This document shows positions 27,034 through 35,144 of a DNA stretch of 64,000 nucleotides, piece by piece. The number at the start of each line of letters is the position of its first letter. The first letter of the stretch is position 1. Origin of the DNA: Occultella kanbiaonis (lineage in GTDB: Bacteria > Actinomycetota > Actinomycetes > Actinomycetales > Beutenbergiaceae); contig NZ_CP046175.1 of the NCBI RefSeq assembly GCF_009708215.1, positions 4,588,001-4,652,000 of the forward strand, in the 5' to 3' direction. Both the position numbers and the translations under genes were made by a program. The notes under the pieces are model-generated. The model ran no database searches. It was given only the letters and a program-made list of their open reading frames with translations, and was not told where the DNA came from.

Positions 27034-28133
27034 TGTCTTATGCCTCTCGTGGGGTGCCCGGGCTCGGGCAGGGCTGGGACGTCGATGACCGACCCCGATC
27101 GGGCCGAGTCTAGGAGCGCCTCGACGGCGGCGACGGCGGCGGCCGCTGGGCGAGACGGGCCGAGGTTCTCACCGCGGTCCAGGATCAGGTCGATGAATGA
27201 CTCGACCGGACGGCCGGCCCGGTAGGCGCTCTCGTGCTGGTCCGGCTCGTACTCCACCGCCGTGCCGTCCGCCCGCCGCCAACGCACCCGGGCCCGCAGC
27301 AGGTCGTGGCTGACCTCGCCGCTGCTGCCGAGGTAGCGGAGGTGCTGGCGGTGCGGCACGCCGTCGGGCGTCGCCGCGGAGCCGACCGCCACCCCGAGCG
27401 CGCCCCCCTCGAGGGTGAACGTCATCGCGTCCTGCACGTCGACATCGGTGCCGGGGCGGTGCTGGTCGGTGAACGCGGCGACCCTGCGCACCTGCTGCCC
27501 GGTGCTCCAGCAGAGCAGCCCGAGCACGTGGGCCAGCTGGGTGGTGGCGTGGCCGCCACCGTTCGCGGCCGAGTAGGCACCCGGGTGCCGCCGTTCGGGG
27601 GCATCGTCGCCCGGGTCGGACCCGGCGGCCTCGAACAGGGCGACCGCCGAGGACGAGAACTCGGCGGTCACCTGCCGCAGCTGCCCGATGCCGTCGCGGA
27701 CCGCCCGCCGCGAGAACGCAGCCGCGTCGCCGTACTGGTGCGTCAGCCCGACCGCCAGGTGCAGACCGGCTCGCTCGGCCGCCGTCGTCATCGCGAACGC
27801 GTCCGCCGAGGTGACCGCGAGCGGCTTCTCGACGAGCACGTGCCGCCCCGCGGCGAGCGCGGTCAGGACCGGCTCGCGGTGGTGGGCGTTGGGCGTGGCC
27901 ACGAGAACCACGTCGACGGCGCAGGCCGGGTCCGCGAGCGCCGTCGCCAGGTCCGGGTGGGCCCGAGCGCCGGTGCGCGCCGCGAGCGCCCGCGCACGCG
28001 CGGCATGCGGGTCGCAGACCGCGACCAGTTCGGCGTCCGGATGCGCCAGGAGCGCTGGCACATGATGGTTCGTCGCCCACCAGCCCGCGCCGACCAGGGC
28101 GAACCGCACGGGAGCCGTTGCGACCGCCGTCAT
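27030..28133 (-). CDS. Gfo/Idh/MocA family oxidoreductase
   Basis: A 367-residue NAD(P)-dependent dehydrogenase. The Rossmann motif is VGAGWWATNHHVPALLAHP, the family lysine motif is HVLVEKPLAVTS, and the C-terminal domain includes NGGGHATTQLAHVLGLLCW with the active-site His. Members oxidise or epimerise sugars, inositols or sugar acids; the substrate is unknown. It sits between a RhmD-like dehydratase and an FAH-family hydrolase, in the position expected for a 2-keto-3-deoxy sugar-acid dehydrogenase. That role is usually filled by SDR enzymes, so the assignment is only inferred. Confidence 0.9.
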   Translation of the reverse strand: MTAVATAPVRFALVGAGWWATNHHVPALLAHPDAELVAVCDPHAARARALAARTGARAHPDLATALADPACAVDVVLVATPNAHHREPVLTALAAGRHVLVEKPLAVTSADAFAMTTAAERAGLHLAVGLTHQYGDAAAFSRRAVRDGIGQLRQVTAEFSSSAVALFEAAGSDPGDDAPERRHPGAYSAANGGGHATTQLAHVLGLLCWSTGQQVRRVAAFTDQHRPGTDVDVQDAMTFTLEGGALGVAVGSAATPDGVPHRQHLRYLGSSGEVSHDLLRARVRWRRADGTAVEYEPDQHESAYRAGRPVESFIDLILDRGENLGPSRPAAAAVAAVEALLDSARSGSVIDVPALPEPGHPTRGIRQ

Positions 28134-28158
28134 CGACCGCCTCCCGCCGCGAGCGCCA

Positions 28159-29274
28159 TCAGAATCCGGCGTCCGCCGGGTCGATGCCGACGCCGGGTCC
28201 CTCCGAGGGCGCCGGCACCCCTGCGGCCGGGCCGAGGCCCACCATGATCTCGGCGAGGCTTCCCGGGCCGGTGGCGGCCAGCAGGTGCAGCGCCCAGGGC
28301 TGCAGGGCCGAGGCGTGCGGCGCGAACGTCACGCCCTGGGCCGTGGCCACGGTCGCGAGCGTCTGCGCGATCCGCAGGCCGCCGCACCAGGTGACGTCGG
28401 TCTGGAGCACGTCGACGCTGCGGGTGCGCAGCAGGTCAAGGCCGGCCCGCAGCCCGAACGCGTGCTCGCCGGACGCCACCCGGACCGGGGTGATCGCCCG
28501 GCGCAGCTCCTGGTGCCCGTCGAGGTCGTCCGGGGCGAGGGGCTCCTCGATCCAGCCGAGCCCGAGGTCGGCGGCCGCACGGGCGAACGCGACGGCGGTC
28601 GGCACGTCCCAGGACATGAAGCAGTCGACGGCGAGCGGGAGGTCGGCCGGCACCCGCTCGCGCACGGCGGCCAGCACCTCGAGGTTGCGCGCCACGTTGG
28701 TCGGGCCGTCGGCGGGCCCGTACGGCATCGGGACCTTGACGTACGCCGCGCCGGGGAGCAGGTCGGCGGGCAGGTCCACGCTCGCGTCGGCGGCGGTGAG
28801 GTAGTACGGCAGCGCACCAGGGCTGCCGCCCAGCAGTCGGTACAACGGCACGCCGGCCGCCCGCGCTGCCGCGTCCCAGAGCGCGAGGTCGACGGCGGAG
28901 GTCGCCATGGCCACGGCGCCACCGGCCGCGTAGGGCTGCGCAACCCGGCCGAGTTCCGCCGTCAGCCGGGCGACCTCGCGCACGTCCTGCCCGACGAGCA
29001 GGTCGCGCAGGTGCTCGGTGAGCAGCGCCGCGATCACGGCACCGCCGCGTGCCTGGCCGATCCCGAACACCGCCGGGTCCTCGGTGGCGACGTGCACCCA
29101 GACGACGTCGGAGCCCGGGCCCCGCCAGGACGAACGGCGCTCGCTGAACCGGGGGAACGGCGCCAGCGGCGTCGAGATCCGCTGCGAGTCCAGCCAGGTG
29201 TTGGCCGAGAACGGTGCGGTCCGGACGGTCACCGATCGCACGGGGATCGCTGTGAGTCCGGGCGCCGTCGGCAT
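28159..29274 (-). CDS. Enolase-superfamily dehydratase resembling L-rhamnonate dehydratase
   Basis: A 371-residue mandelate racemase/muconate lactonizing-type protein. It shares a pattern with E. coli RhmD: NTWLDSQRISTPLAPFPRF near the N-terminus, AYVKVPMPYGPADG, DCFMSWDVPTAVAFARAA, WIEEPLAPDD, SGEHAFGLRAG, DVLQTDVTWCGGL and APHAS. The metal ligands Asp-Glu-Glu and the catalytic His are thus present. The family removes water from an aldonate to give a 2-keto-3-deoxy acid. ATG at the given start is preferred over a GTG 27 bases upstream, but neither has a good ribosome-binding site. It is the first gene of a three-gene unit. Confidence 0.85.
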   Translation of the reverse strand: MPTAPGLTAIPVRSVTVRTAPFSANTWLDSQRISTPLAPFPRFSERRSSWRGPGSDVVWVHVATEDPAVFGIGQARGGAVIAALLTEHLRDLLVGQDVREVARLTAELGRVAQPYAAGGAVAMATSAVDLALWDAAARAAGVPLYRLLGGSPGALPYYLTAADASVDLPADLLPGAAYVKVPMPYGPADGPTNVARNLEVLAAVRERVPADLPLAVDCFMSWDVPTAVAFARAAADLGLGWIEEPLAPDDLDGHQELRRAITPVRVASGEHAFGLRAGLDLLRTRSVDVLQTDVTWCGGLRIAQTLATVATAQGVTFAPHASALQPWALHLLAATGPGSLAEIMVGLGPAAGVPAPSEGPGVGIDPADAGF

Positions 29275-29570
29275 GGAACCAGACGCTAGCGCATCCGACA
29301 CGACGGGTTCTATGACACGAACATGGATTCGACACCTTGAACCGTGCGTCGAGTTATGGCACGGTAACGGCGAGCGAACTTCTGCCGAACCCCATCCGAA
29401 CCGTGAGATGCAACGTAGCCACCGTCACGGTCGAACCAATAGCCTGCTGGCGGGCTCACATCCGGCAGCATCCGAGCAAGCGGGTTGGTGTCGGCGCAGG
29501 GAGCGCCCGACTGCTTCATCAGATTGCATCGCTCGGCGACGCGCGATGTGCGACGAACCAAGGAGACTCC

Positions 29571-30539
29571 ATGAAACGCCTCACCGCCGTCCTGGCATCC
29601 GTCACCCTCGCCGCCGCCGGCCTGGCCGTCACGGCGACCGCCGCGTCGGCCGGCCTCACCACCCGGTGCGTCGGCGAGGCCGGTGCCGTCACCGTCCCCG
29701 GGGACCTCGTGGTCCCCGCCGACAAGACGTGCGTGCTCACCGGCACGACGATCGACGGCGCCGTCCGCCTGCAGCCGGGCGCCAACCTGATCATCACCGA
29801 CGGCACCATCACCGGCGCCGTGGTCCTGAACGCGGACAGCTACTTCGACGCGGTCGGCACCTCGGTCGGCGGCAACATCAACAACCGCGACGGGTACGGC
29901 GTGTACCTGGAGGACGCCACGGTGGCCGGCGCGTACGTCGGCCAGGCCGGTGAGAGCGTCAACCCGTTCTTCTACGCCGTTGGCGCGGACGTGGACCGTC
30001 GCGTCGAGGCCGTCCAGGGTGCGCTCTACCTGGAGAGCACGCAGGTCGGTGGCCCGGTGACCGCGATCGGCACCGAGTACGCCGACGTGGTCGACTCCAC
30101 GCTGCTGCGGGACCTGACCGTGTCCGGCAACGTCGCGGGTGCCACGCTGTGCGGCTCCGAGGTCGACGGCAACGTCACCTACACCGAGAACGGCGGCGTC
30201 CAGGTGGGCACCGGCTCGTCCATCGCGGTCTGCGAGGACGTCACCTACATCGGGGGCAGCCTCACCGCCTCCAACAACACCGCCGGCGTGGCCGTGAACG
30301 AGGCCATCATCCGCGGTGACCTCCGTGGCGAGGGCAACGACCCGGCCCCCACGGGCGCCGACAACCGCGTCCGCGGCGAGATCTCCGGTCAGTTCGTCGA
30401 CCTGGCCCCGGCCTCGCAGCCGCAGGCCCGGACGTTCGGCGCCGAGGTGTCGAACGAGCAGATCCTGCTCGACAGCATCACCGAGCGTCGCACCGCTGCT
30501 GAGACCGAGGCTGCCGCGGACGGTCCCGCCAACCTCTGA
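29571..30539 (+). CDS. Secreted repeat protein, probably beta-solenoid
   Basis: A 322-residue exported protein. The Sec signal peptide (residues 1-27) ends ATAASA before GLTTRC. The mature part is made of short, weakly repeated strand-turn units with Asn, Asp, Gly and Thr at turns (TTIDGAVRLQPGANLIITDG, TITGAVVLNAD, SVGGNINNRDGYGVYLEDA, DSTLLRDLTVSGNVAG, SEVDGNVTYTENGG), as in right-handed beta-helices and bactofilin-like folds. Four Cys could form two disulfides. No catalytic motif or anchor is seen. AAGGAG precedes the ATG at ideal spacing; the frame is open further upstream but without signal sequence. Function unknown; a wall-surface or matrix protein is possible. Confidence 0.8.
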   Translation: MKRLTAVLASVTLAAAGLAVTATAASAGLTTRCVGEAGAVTVPGDLVVPADKTCVLTGTTIDGAVRLQPGANLIITDGTITGAVVLNADSYFDAVGTSVGGNINNRDGYGVYLEDATVAGAYVGQAGESVNPFFYAVGADVDRRVEAVQGALYLESTQVGGPVTAIGTEYADVVDSTLLRDLTVSGNVAGATLCGSEVDGNVTYTENGGVQVGTGSSIAVCEDVTYIGGSLTASNNTAGVAVNEAIIRGDLRGEGNDPAPTGADNRVRGEISGQFVDLAPASQPQARTFGAEVSNEQILLDSITERRTAAETEAAADGPANL

Positions 30540-30567
30540 GTTCCCAGCCCCACCCAGCAGGACCAGG

Positions 30568-30605
30568 AACGCCCGGGTGTCGGCCATCGGCCGGCCCCGG
30601 GCGTT
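30568..30605 (+). terminator. Hairpin after the secreted repeat protein gene
   Basis: Perfect 10-bp arms AACGCCCGGG (30568-30577) and CCCGGGCGTT (30596-30605), 28 bp after the stop codon, with an 18-base GC-rich loop. Its right half is duplicated immediately downstream. Confidence 0.65.
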
Positions 30606-30651
30606 CTGCGTCCCGGGTGTCGGCCATCGGCCGGCCCCGGGCGTTCTGCGT
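30572..30651. repeat. Perfect 40-bp tandem duplication
   Basis: Two adjacent identical 40-bp units beginning CCCGGGTGTCGGCCATCGGC, at 30572-30611 and 30612-30651. The unit includes most of the terminator hairpin, so the second copy can pair with the first left arm or form a second partial hairpin. Confidence 0.9.
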
Positions 30652-31053
30652 CCCGGGGTCCCCTGCCGCAGATCGGGCGTCCTGATGCCCTCCCGGGTCC
30701 GCCTCCCCGCAGATCGGGCTGCTGCAGCCCCGACCCCTGGCCTCCGACGCACTCCCCTGACGCGAACCGCGGGTCCAGGCGCACCCGACCCACACTTCGG
30801 GTCAGCGGAACCGCGCCGGGGCCTCCAAGCGGCTCCACTGACGCGAATCGTCAATGCACCCACCCACAACCCGCACCTCGGGTCAGCGGAACGAGCGCGC
30901 TCAAGATTCCCCTGTCCCGAACTGCGGGTCCAGGCACACCCGACCCGCAGTTCGGGTCAGCGGAACCGCGCCGGGACCTCAGCGCGACGCTCGTCGTCCA
31001 CGTCGAGGTGACTTGGGCATCCGCCCGGGGCGGCAGGGGTGGGATCGGGCCAG
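30652..31053. repeat. Gene-free region with three degenerate copies of a palindromic repeat
   Basis: This 400-bp stretch has no supportable gene. It holds two copies of CCGCAGATCGGGC and three related units (about 30758-30825, 30838-30902 and 30916-30980). All three contain TCGGGTCAGCGGAAC. The third has a perfect 15-bp inverted repeat, CCCGAACTGCGGGTC (30916-30930) with its complement at 30942-30956. The first unit has the same layout with mismatches. It looks like a small array of an interspersed palindromic element between two convergent genes. Confidence 0.75.
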
Positions 31054-32238
31054 TCAGCGGGCCGGGAACTGCGCCGCGAGGGCGCGCACGGCGTCCTCGT
31101 CGACGGTGACGCCGAGGCCCGGTGCCGTGGGCAGGGAGACCTGCCCGTCGGAGACGGCGCCGTCGGCCATGAAGTCCGCAGACATCAGGGCCGCGGACTT
31201 CAGCGACGTCTGCGGCCCGTACTCCATGGCCGCGAGCGACTCGGCGGCACCACTGACCTGCAGCCCGGCCGCATAGGCCAGCGAGGTGGCCATCGAGTGG
31301 TGCGGGGCGATCGGGACGTAGTTCGCCGCCGTCACCCCCGCGATCGCGAAGCCCTCGCTGATCCCGGTGCGCCCGATGTCCGGCTGCGCGATGCCGACGG
31401 CCCGCCGCGCGGTCCACTCGGCGAACTCGAACCGGTGCCGCATCGCCTCGCCGACGGCCACCGGGGTGGCCAGGTCCTGGGCGAGCAGTTCGTGGCCGCG
31501 CAGGTCCTCGGGTGCGAGCGGCGCCTCGAAGAACCAGATCCCCCGCTCGTCCAGGGCCCGGCCGAGCGAGCGGGCCGGGCCGAGCTGGTGCACCCAGTGG
31601 GCGTCCACGGCGACCCGCGGCGCGGGTCGGTCGCCGGCCGGTTCGCCCGCGAGCGCCTCCAGCACGGCGTCCACGGTGACCAGCACGGTGCGCGGGTCCA
31701 TGCTCAGGTGCAGCTTCATCGCGTCGAAGCCGGCCCGATGGGCGGCGACGGCGTGCTCGGCCTTCTCCTCGGGGGTCGCCCCGCCGACCGTGGTCAGGTA
31801 GAGCGGCACCTCGGTGCGGTAGGTGCCACCGAGCAGGGTGTGCACGGGCAGGCCGTGGGTGTGGCCGGTCAGGTCCCAGAGCGCGATGTCCAGACCGGCG
31901 ACGGCGTCCGCGTGGTGGCCGTTCAGGTGGCCGCGTTCACGCATGGTCTCCTGGAGGCGGAACGCGGTGGGCCGGGGGCCGTCGAGCTCGGTGCCGACGA
32001 GCAGCGGGGCGAACACCTCGTTGATGATGACCGCCGGGGCCTCGGGGGCCACCGGCGCGAGAGCCTCGCCCCAGCCGACGTGGTCAGCGGTGGCGATGCG
32101 GACCAGCACCGTCTCGTCCCGCGCCGGGTAGACGCTACGGACGTTCGGGGCGGCTCGGTACCGTGCTCCCCCGGCCTCCCGGCCGGGAGCGAGGGGCAAC
32201 TGCAGCGGGAACGCCTCGAGGGACGTGATGGTGGGCAT
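31054..32238 (-). CDS. Mandelate racemase/muconate lactonizing enzyme family dehydratase
   Basis: A 394-residue enolase-superfamily protein. The capping domain carries SVYPARDETVLVRIATADHVGWGEA and the barrel carries FDAMKLHLSMDP (acid-base Lys/His region), VAVDAHW (metal Asp), WFFEAPLAPEDL (Glu), AVGEAMRHRFEF (Glu), QPDIGRTGISEG and IAPHHSMATSL (catalytic His). It probably dehydrates an aldonate or isomerises a lactone; galactonate dehydratase-like enzymes have a similar pattern. It is the last gene of the second sugar importer operon, 10 bp after the SMP-30 gene, so the likely substrate is the aldonate released by that lactonase. ATG is preceded by GAAAGG. Confidence 0.88.
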   Translation of the reverse strand: MPTITSLEAFPLQLPLAPGREAGGARYRAAPNVRSVYPARDETVLVRIATADHVGWGEALAPVAPEAPAVIINEVFAPLLVGTELDGPRPTAFRLQETMRERGHLNGHHADAVAGLDIALWDLTGHTHGLPVHTLLGGTYRTEVPLYLTTVGGATPEEKAEHAVAAHRAGFDAMKLHLSMDPRTVLVTVDAVLEALAGEPAGDRPAPRVAVDAHWVHQLGPARSLGRALDERGIWFFEAPLAPEDLRGHELLAQDLATPVAVGEAMRHRFEFAEWTARRAVGIAQPDIGRTGISEGFAIAGVTAANYVPIAPHHSMATSLAYAAGLQVSGAAESLAAMEYGPQTSLKSAALMSADFMADGAVSDGQVSLPTAPGLGVTVDEDAVRALAAQFPAR

Positions 32239-32248
32239 CGGAACGTGA

Positions 32249-33139
32249 CTACCTTTCGGGGTGGTGGTCGGCGGATCGTGGGGGCTGCGCGCGGAACGGC
32301 GCGGCCGGCGGGGCGGACACACCGACCTCCGCGGCGAAGATGCGCCCGCTGTCGGGCGGCACCGGGTCGAGGCCGACCTGCGCGGTGGTGACGAACAGGA
32401 CGCCGTCGGCGATGGTCACGGCGCTCGGGCGCGGGACGCCGGTCTCGACGACCGCGATGAGCTCTCCGTCCGGGGAGATCCGGCGCACCTCGGCCGCGTC
32501 CCACATGGCCACCCAGACGCACCCCTCGTCGTCGACCACGAGGCCGTCCGGGTTTCCGCCGGTCAGCGTGGCGACCGTGCGTCGCCCGCTGAGCCGGTCG
32601 CCGTCGACGTCGAAGGCCTCCAGGCGCCGGTGCGGCAGGGTGTCGATGTAGTACAGCGTCCGACCGTCCGGGCTGAACCCGATGCCGTTGGACACCGTGA
32701 CGTCGGTGAGCACCGTCGTGACCGCCAGGTCCGGGCCGATCCGGTACAGCGCCGACGTCGGCTCCCGCGGCACGGACTGGGTGCCGACCCAGAACGCGCC
32801 GTCAGGCGCGCAGACGCCGTCGTTGAGGAAGCGAGCCGCGCCGTCGCCGAGCCCGCGCACCCACTCGGAACGGACGCCGTCGGGCGTGACGTGCCACAGG
32901 CTCTGCCCGCCCGCGACCGCCCAGCCCGCGCCGTCGTCGACCATCGGCGCACCGACGCCGATCCGGGGCCCGAGGTCGGCGGTGAAGGTCTCCGTCAGGA
33001 CCGCGCCGTCGAAGGTGCCGGCGTGGAACGTGCCGAGGCGCATGTCCACCCAGAGCAGGTCGCCGGTGCGTGCATCGACCCGGATCGACTCGCCCTGCAG
33101 ATACGTGCCCGTGCTGACCGGTTCAGCTCTTGACCGCAC
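32249..33139 (-). CDS. SMP-30/gluconolactonase/LRE family lactonase
   Basis: A 296-residue six-bladed beta-propeller. Landmarks are LQGESIRVDARTGDLLWVD (first metal Glu), FLNDGVCAPDGAFWVGT (metal Asn-Asp), VSNGIGFSPDGRTLYYIDT (metal Asn and Asp) and GNPDGLVVDDEGCVWVAMW. It should open an aldonolactone to the aldonate with a divalent metal. GTG is chosen because GGAGGG lies eight bases upstream; it overlaps the upstream permease gene by 17 bp. Cytosolic, with no signal peptide, so the lactone is formed after uptake. Confidence 0.9.
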   Translation of the reverse strand: MRSRAEPVSTGTYLQGESIRVDARTGDLLWVDMRLGTFHAGTFDGAVLTETFTADLGPRIGVGAPMVDDGAGWAVAGGQSLWHVTPDGVRSEWVRGLGDGAARFLNDGVCAPDGAFWVGTQSVPREPTSALYRIGPDLAVTTVLTDVTVSNGIGFSPDGRTLYYIDTLPHRRLEAFDVDGDRLSGRRTVATLTGGNPDGLVVDDEGCVWVAMWDAAEVRRISPDGELIAVVETGVPRPSAVTIADGVLFVTTAQVGLDPVPPDSGRIFAAEVGVSAPPAAPFRAQPPRSADHHPER

Positions 33140-34067
33140 CCGCGATGCCCTCCACGAACGAGCGCTGGAGGAACAGGAACACGATGACGATCGGGATGAT
33201 CGCGATCGAGGCCCCTGCGGCCAGACCCGTCCAGTCGGTGGTGTCGGTGCCGAAGAAGTTGTACATGCCGACGCCGAGGGTGCGCAGCTCGGGCCGCCCG
33301 AGGGTGAACACGAGCGGGATGAAGAACGAGTTCCAGGCACCGATGAAGTTCATCAGCACCACGGTGCCCGTGACCGGCTTGGCCAGCGGCAGCATCACCG
33401 AGCGGAACGTGCGCAGATACCCCGCGCCGTCCACCCGGGCCGCCTCGGCGAGCTCGTTCGGGATCCCGGAGAAGAACCCGACGTAGAGCAGCACCGGGAC
33501 CACCAGCCCCGGGGCGGCCTGAGCGATCGCGGCGCCGAGCAGGCCGTCCTGCAGGCCGATCGCATTCACCAGCTGGAACACCGGGATGATCGTGTAGCCG
33601 TGCGGGATGAACATGGCCGCGACCAGGACGCCCATCACGATCTTGCGGCCCGGGAGGGTCTTCTCGGAGAGGGCGTACCCGGCCAGGGAGGCCACGAGAA
33701 CCTGGATCACGACGACCGCGATCGCGAACGTCAGCGTGTTCAGCGTGTAGTCGCCGAACCGGCCGGTGGTCCAGGCCCGGACGAAGTTGTCCAGGGTCCA
33801 CTCGTTCGGCCACAGCCCGATGCCGCCGAGCAGCATCTCCTGCGGTGTCTTGAACGCGGCGGTGACCATCCACAGGAACGGATAGATCCAGATGAAGCAG
33901 AACGGGATCAGGAACAGGTGCCACCACCGCATCCGGCGGGCCTGGCCGCTGACCCGGTTGCGAGCGCGGGGCTGGGACTGCGTCGGCGGGCCGGCGTCGC
34001 CGGCGACCTGCGCTGCCGCGTCCGCGCCCGCCTGGGCGCCGGCGCCGGGAGTGATCAATGCGCTCAT
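33123..34067 (-). CDS. Carbohydrate ABC transporter permease (MalG/CUT1 type)
   Basis: A 314-residue inner-membrane permease with about six transmembrane helices and EAA loop EAARVDGAGYLRTFRSVMLPLAKPV. A 40-residue Ala-, Gln- and Pro-rich cytosolic N-terminus precedes the first helix (FLIPFCFIWIYPFLWMVTAA). It starts inside the stop of the MalF-type gene (4-bp overlap) and is followed by the lactonase gene. Its closest relation in the window is the other MalG-type permease. Confidence 0.92.
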   Translation of the reverse strand: MSALITPGAGAQAGADAAAQVAGDAGPPTQSQPRARNRVSGQARRMRWWHLFLIPFCFIWIYPFLWMVTAAFKTPQEMLLGGIGLWPNEWTLDNFVRAWTTGRFGDYTLNTLTFAIAVVVIQVLVASLAGYALSEKTLPGRKIVMGVLVAAMFIPHGYTIIPVFQLVNAIGLQDGLLGAAIAQAAPGLVVPVLLYVGFFSGIPNELAEAARVDGAGYLRTFRSVMLPLAKPVTGTVVLMNFIGAWNSFFIPLVFTLGRPELRTLGVGMYNFFGTDTTDWTGLAAGASIAIIPIVIVFLFLQRSFVEGIAGAVKS

Positions 34068-35020
34068 GCTGCGGTCCTCTTCAGCCGGCCGGCCAGGAGC
34101 GGTCCCTGGAGCAGGGTGATGATCAGGGTGAACACGCCGAAGATCACACCGACGGCGCACGCGAAGCCGTATCGCGGCGCGGCGATGTTCGCATCGAACG
34201 CGTACCGGTAGATGTACGTCGGCAACACGTCCGTGGAGAAGATCGGGCCACCGCCGGTGACAGCCTGGACCAGGTCGAACGTGTTCAGGCTGCGCTGGAA
34301 GGTCAACAGCAGAACCACGACCGCGATCGGCATGATCACCGGGATCGTGATGTTGGCCAGCTGCTGGCGGGCACCGGCCCCGTCGAGCTTCGCGGCCTCG
34401 TAGAGGTCCTTCGGGACGGTCTGCAGCGCCGCCAGCCAGTAGATCAGGGTGATCCCGAAGCCCTTCCAGATGTCCACCACGACGAGGGTCGGCAGCGCGA
34501 CGTTCGGATCCCCGAGGAAGTTGATCGGACGATCGACGAGGCCGATGCCGAGCAACACCTCGTTGACCACCCCGCCGACCGGTGCGAGCAGCACCGCGAT
34601 GACCAGGCCGATCACCGCCGTGGTGGAGACCACGGGCAGGAAGATCGCGAGCCGGTAGATGTTGCGCCCCCGCAGGAGCACGTTGTTCAGGAGCATCGCG
34701 AGGCACAACGCGGCCGGCAGCTCGATGAACAGGGCGCCGAGGGAGAACAGGAACGAGTTCCAGAACGCGTTCCAGAACGAGGTCGAGTTCAGGGCCTCGC
34801 GGAAGTTGTCGAGACCGATGAACACCTCCGGCGGCCCCACGCCGTCCCAGTCGAAGAAGGCGTAGGCCCAGGAGGCGACGATCGGCCAGAGGCTGAACGC
34901 GGTGAACAGCACCACCAACGGCACCAGGAACAACCAGCCCCAGAGCACCGCCTGCCGTCGGGCGCGGCTCTTCGAGGGCACCCCCGGCTTCGAGGGTGCC
35001 GTGATCGCGGCTGTGGTCAC
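34064..35020 (-). CDS. Carbohydrate ABC transporter permease (MalF/CUT1 type)
   Basis: A 318-residue inner-membrane permease. The first helix is WLFLVPLVVLFTAFSLWPIV and the EAA loop is YEAAKLDGAGARQQLANITIPVI; five further helices follow. GTG is used because GGAGGT lies about seven bases upstream and the longer reading adds only an unrelated leader. It is the second gene of an operon reading binding protein - MalF - MalG - lactonase - dehydratase. There is no ATPase gene in the unit. Confidence 0.92.
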   Translation of the reverse strand: MTTAAITAPSKPGVPSKSRARRQAVLWGWLFLVPLVVLFTAFSLWPIVASWAYAFFDWDGVGPPEVFIGLDNFREALNSTSFWNAFWNSFLFSLGALFIELPAALCLAMLLNNVLLRGRNIYRLAIFLPVVSTTAVIGLVIAVLLAPVGGVVNEVLLGIGLVDRPINFLGDPNVALPTLVVVDIWKGFGITLIYWLAALQTVPKDLYEAAKLDGAGARQQLANITIPVIMPIAVVVLLLTFQRSLNTFDLVQAVTGGGPIFSTDVLPTYIYRYAFDANIAAPRYGFACAVGVIFGVFTLIITLLQGPLLAGRLKRTAA

Positions 35021-35144
35021 CGCTTCACCTCCAACGTCGTCGCGGCAGAACACCGCAGTTGCCCCGCACCCAGGATCGGGGCGGGTGGGACGGCCCGCAG
35101 CTCCCGGCGGGAGCCTACGGGCCGTCCGTTCAAGCCGTTCGCCA

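Noticed and set aside
29275-29570. Small gene or RNA in the gap before the secreted repeat protein
   Set aside because: The upstream frame extension has no signal or domain, and no convincing RNA fold was found; it is probably just a divergent promoter region.
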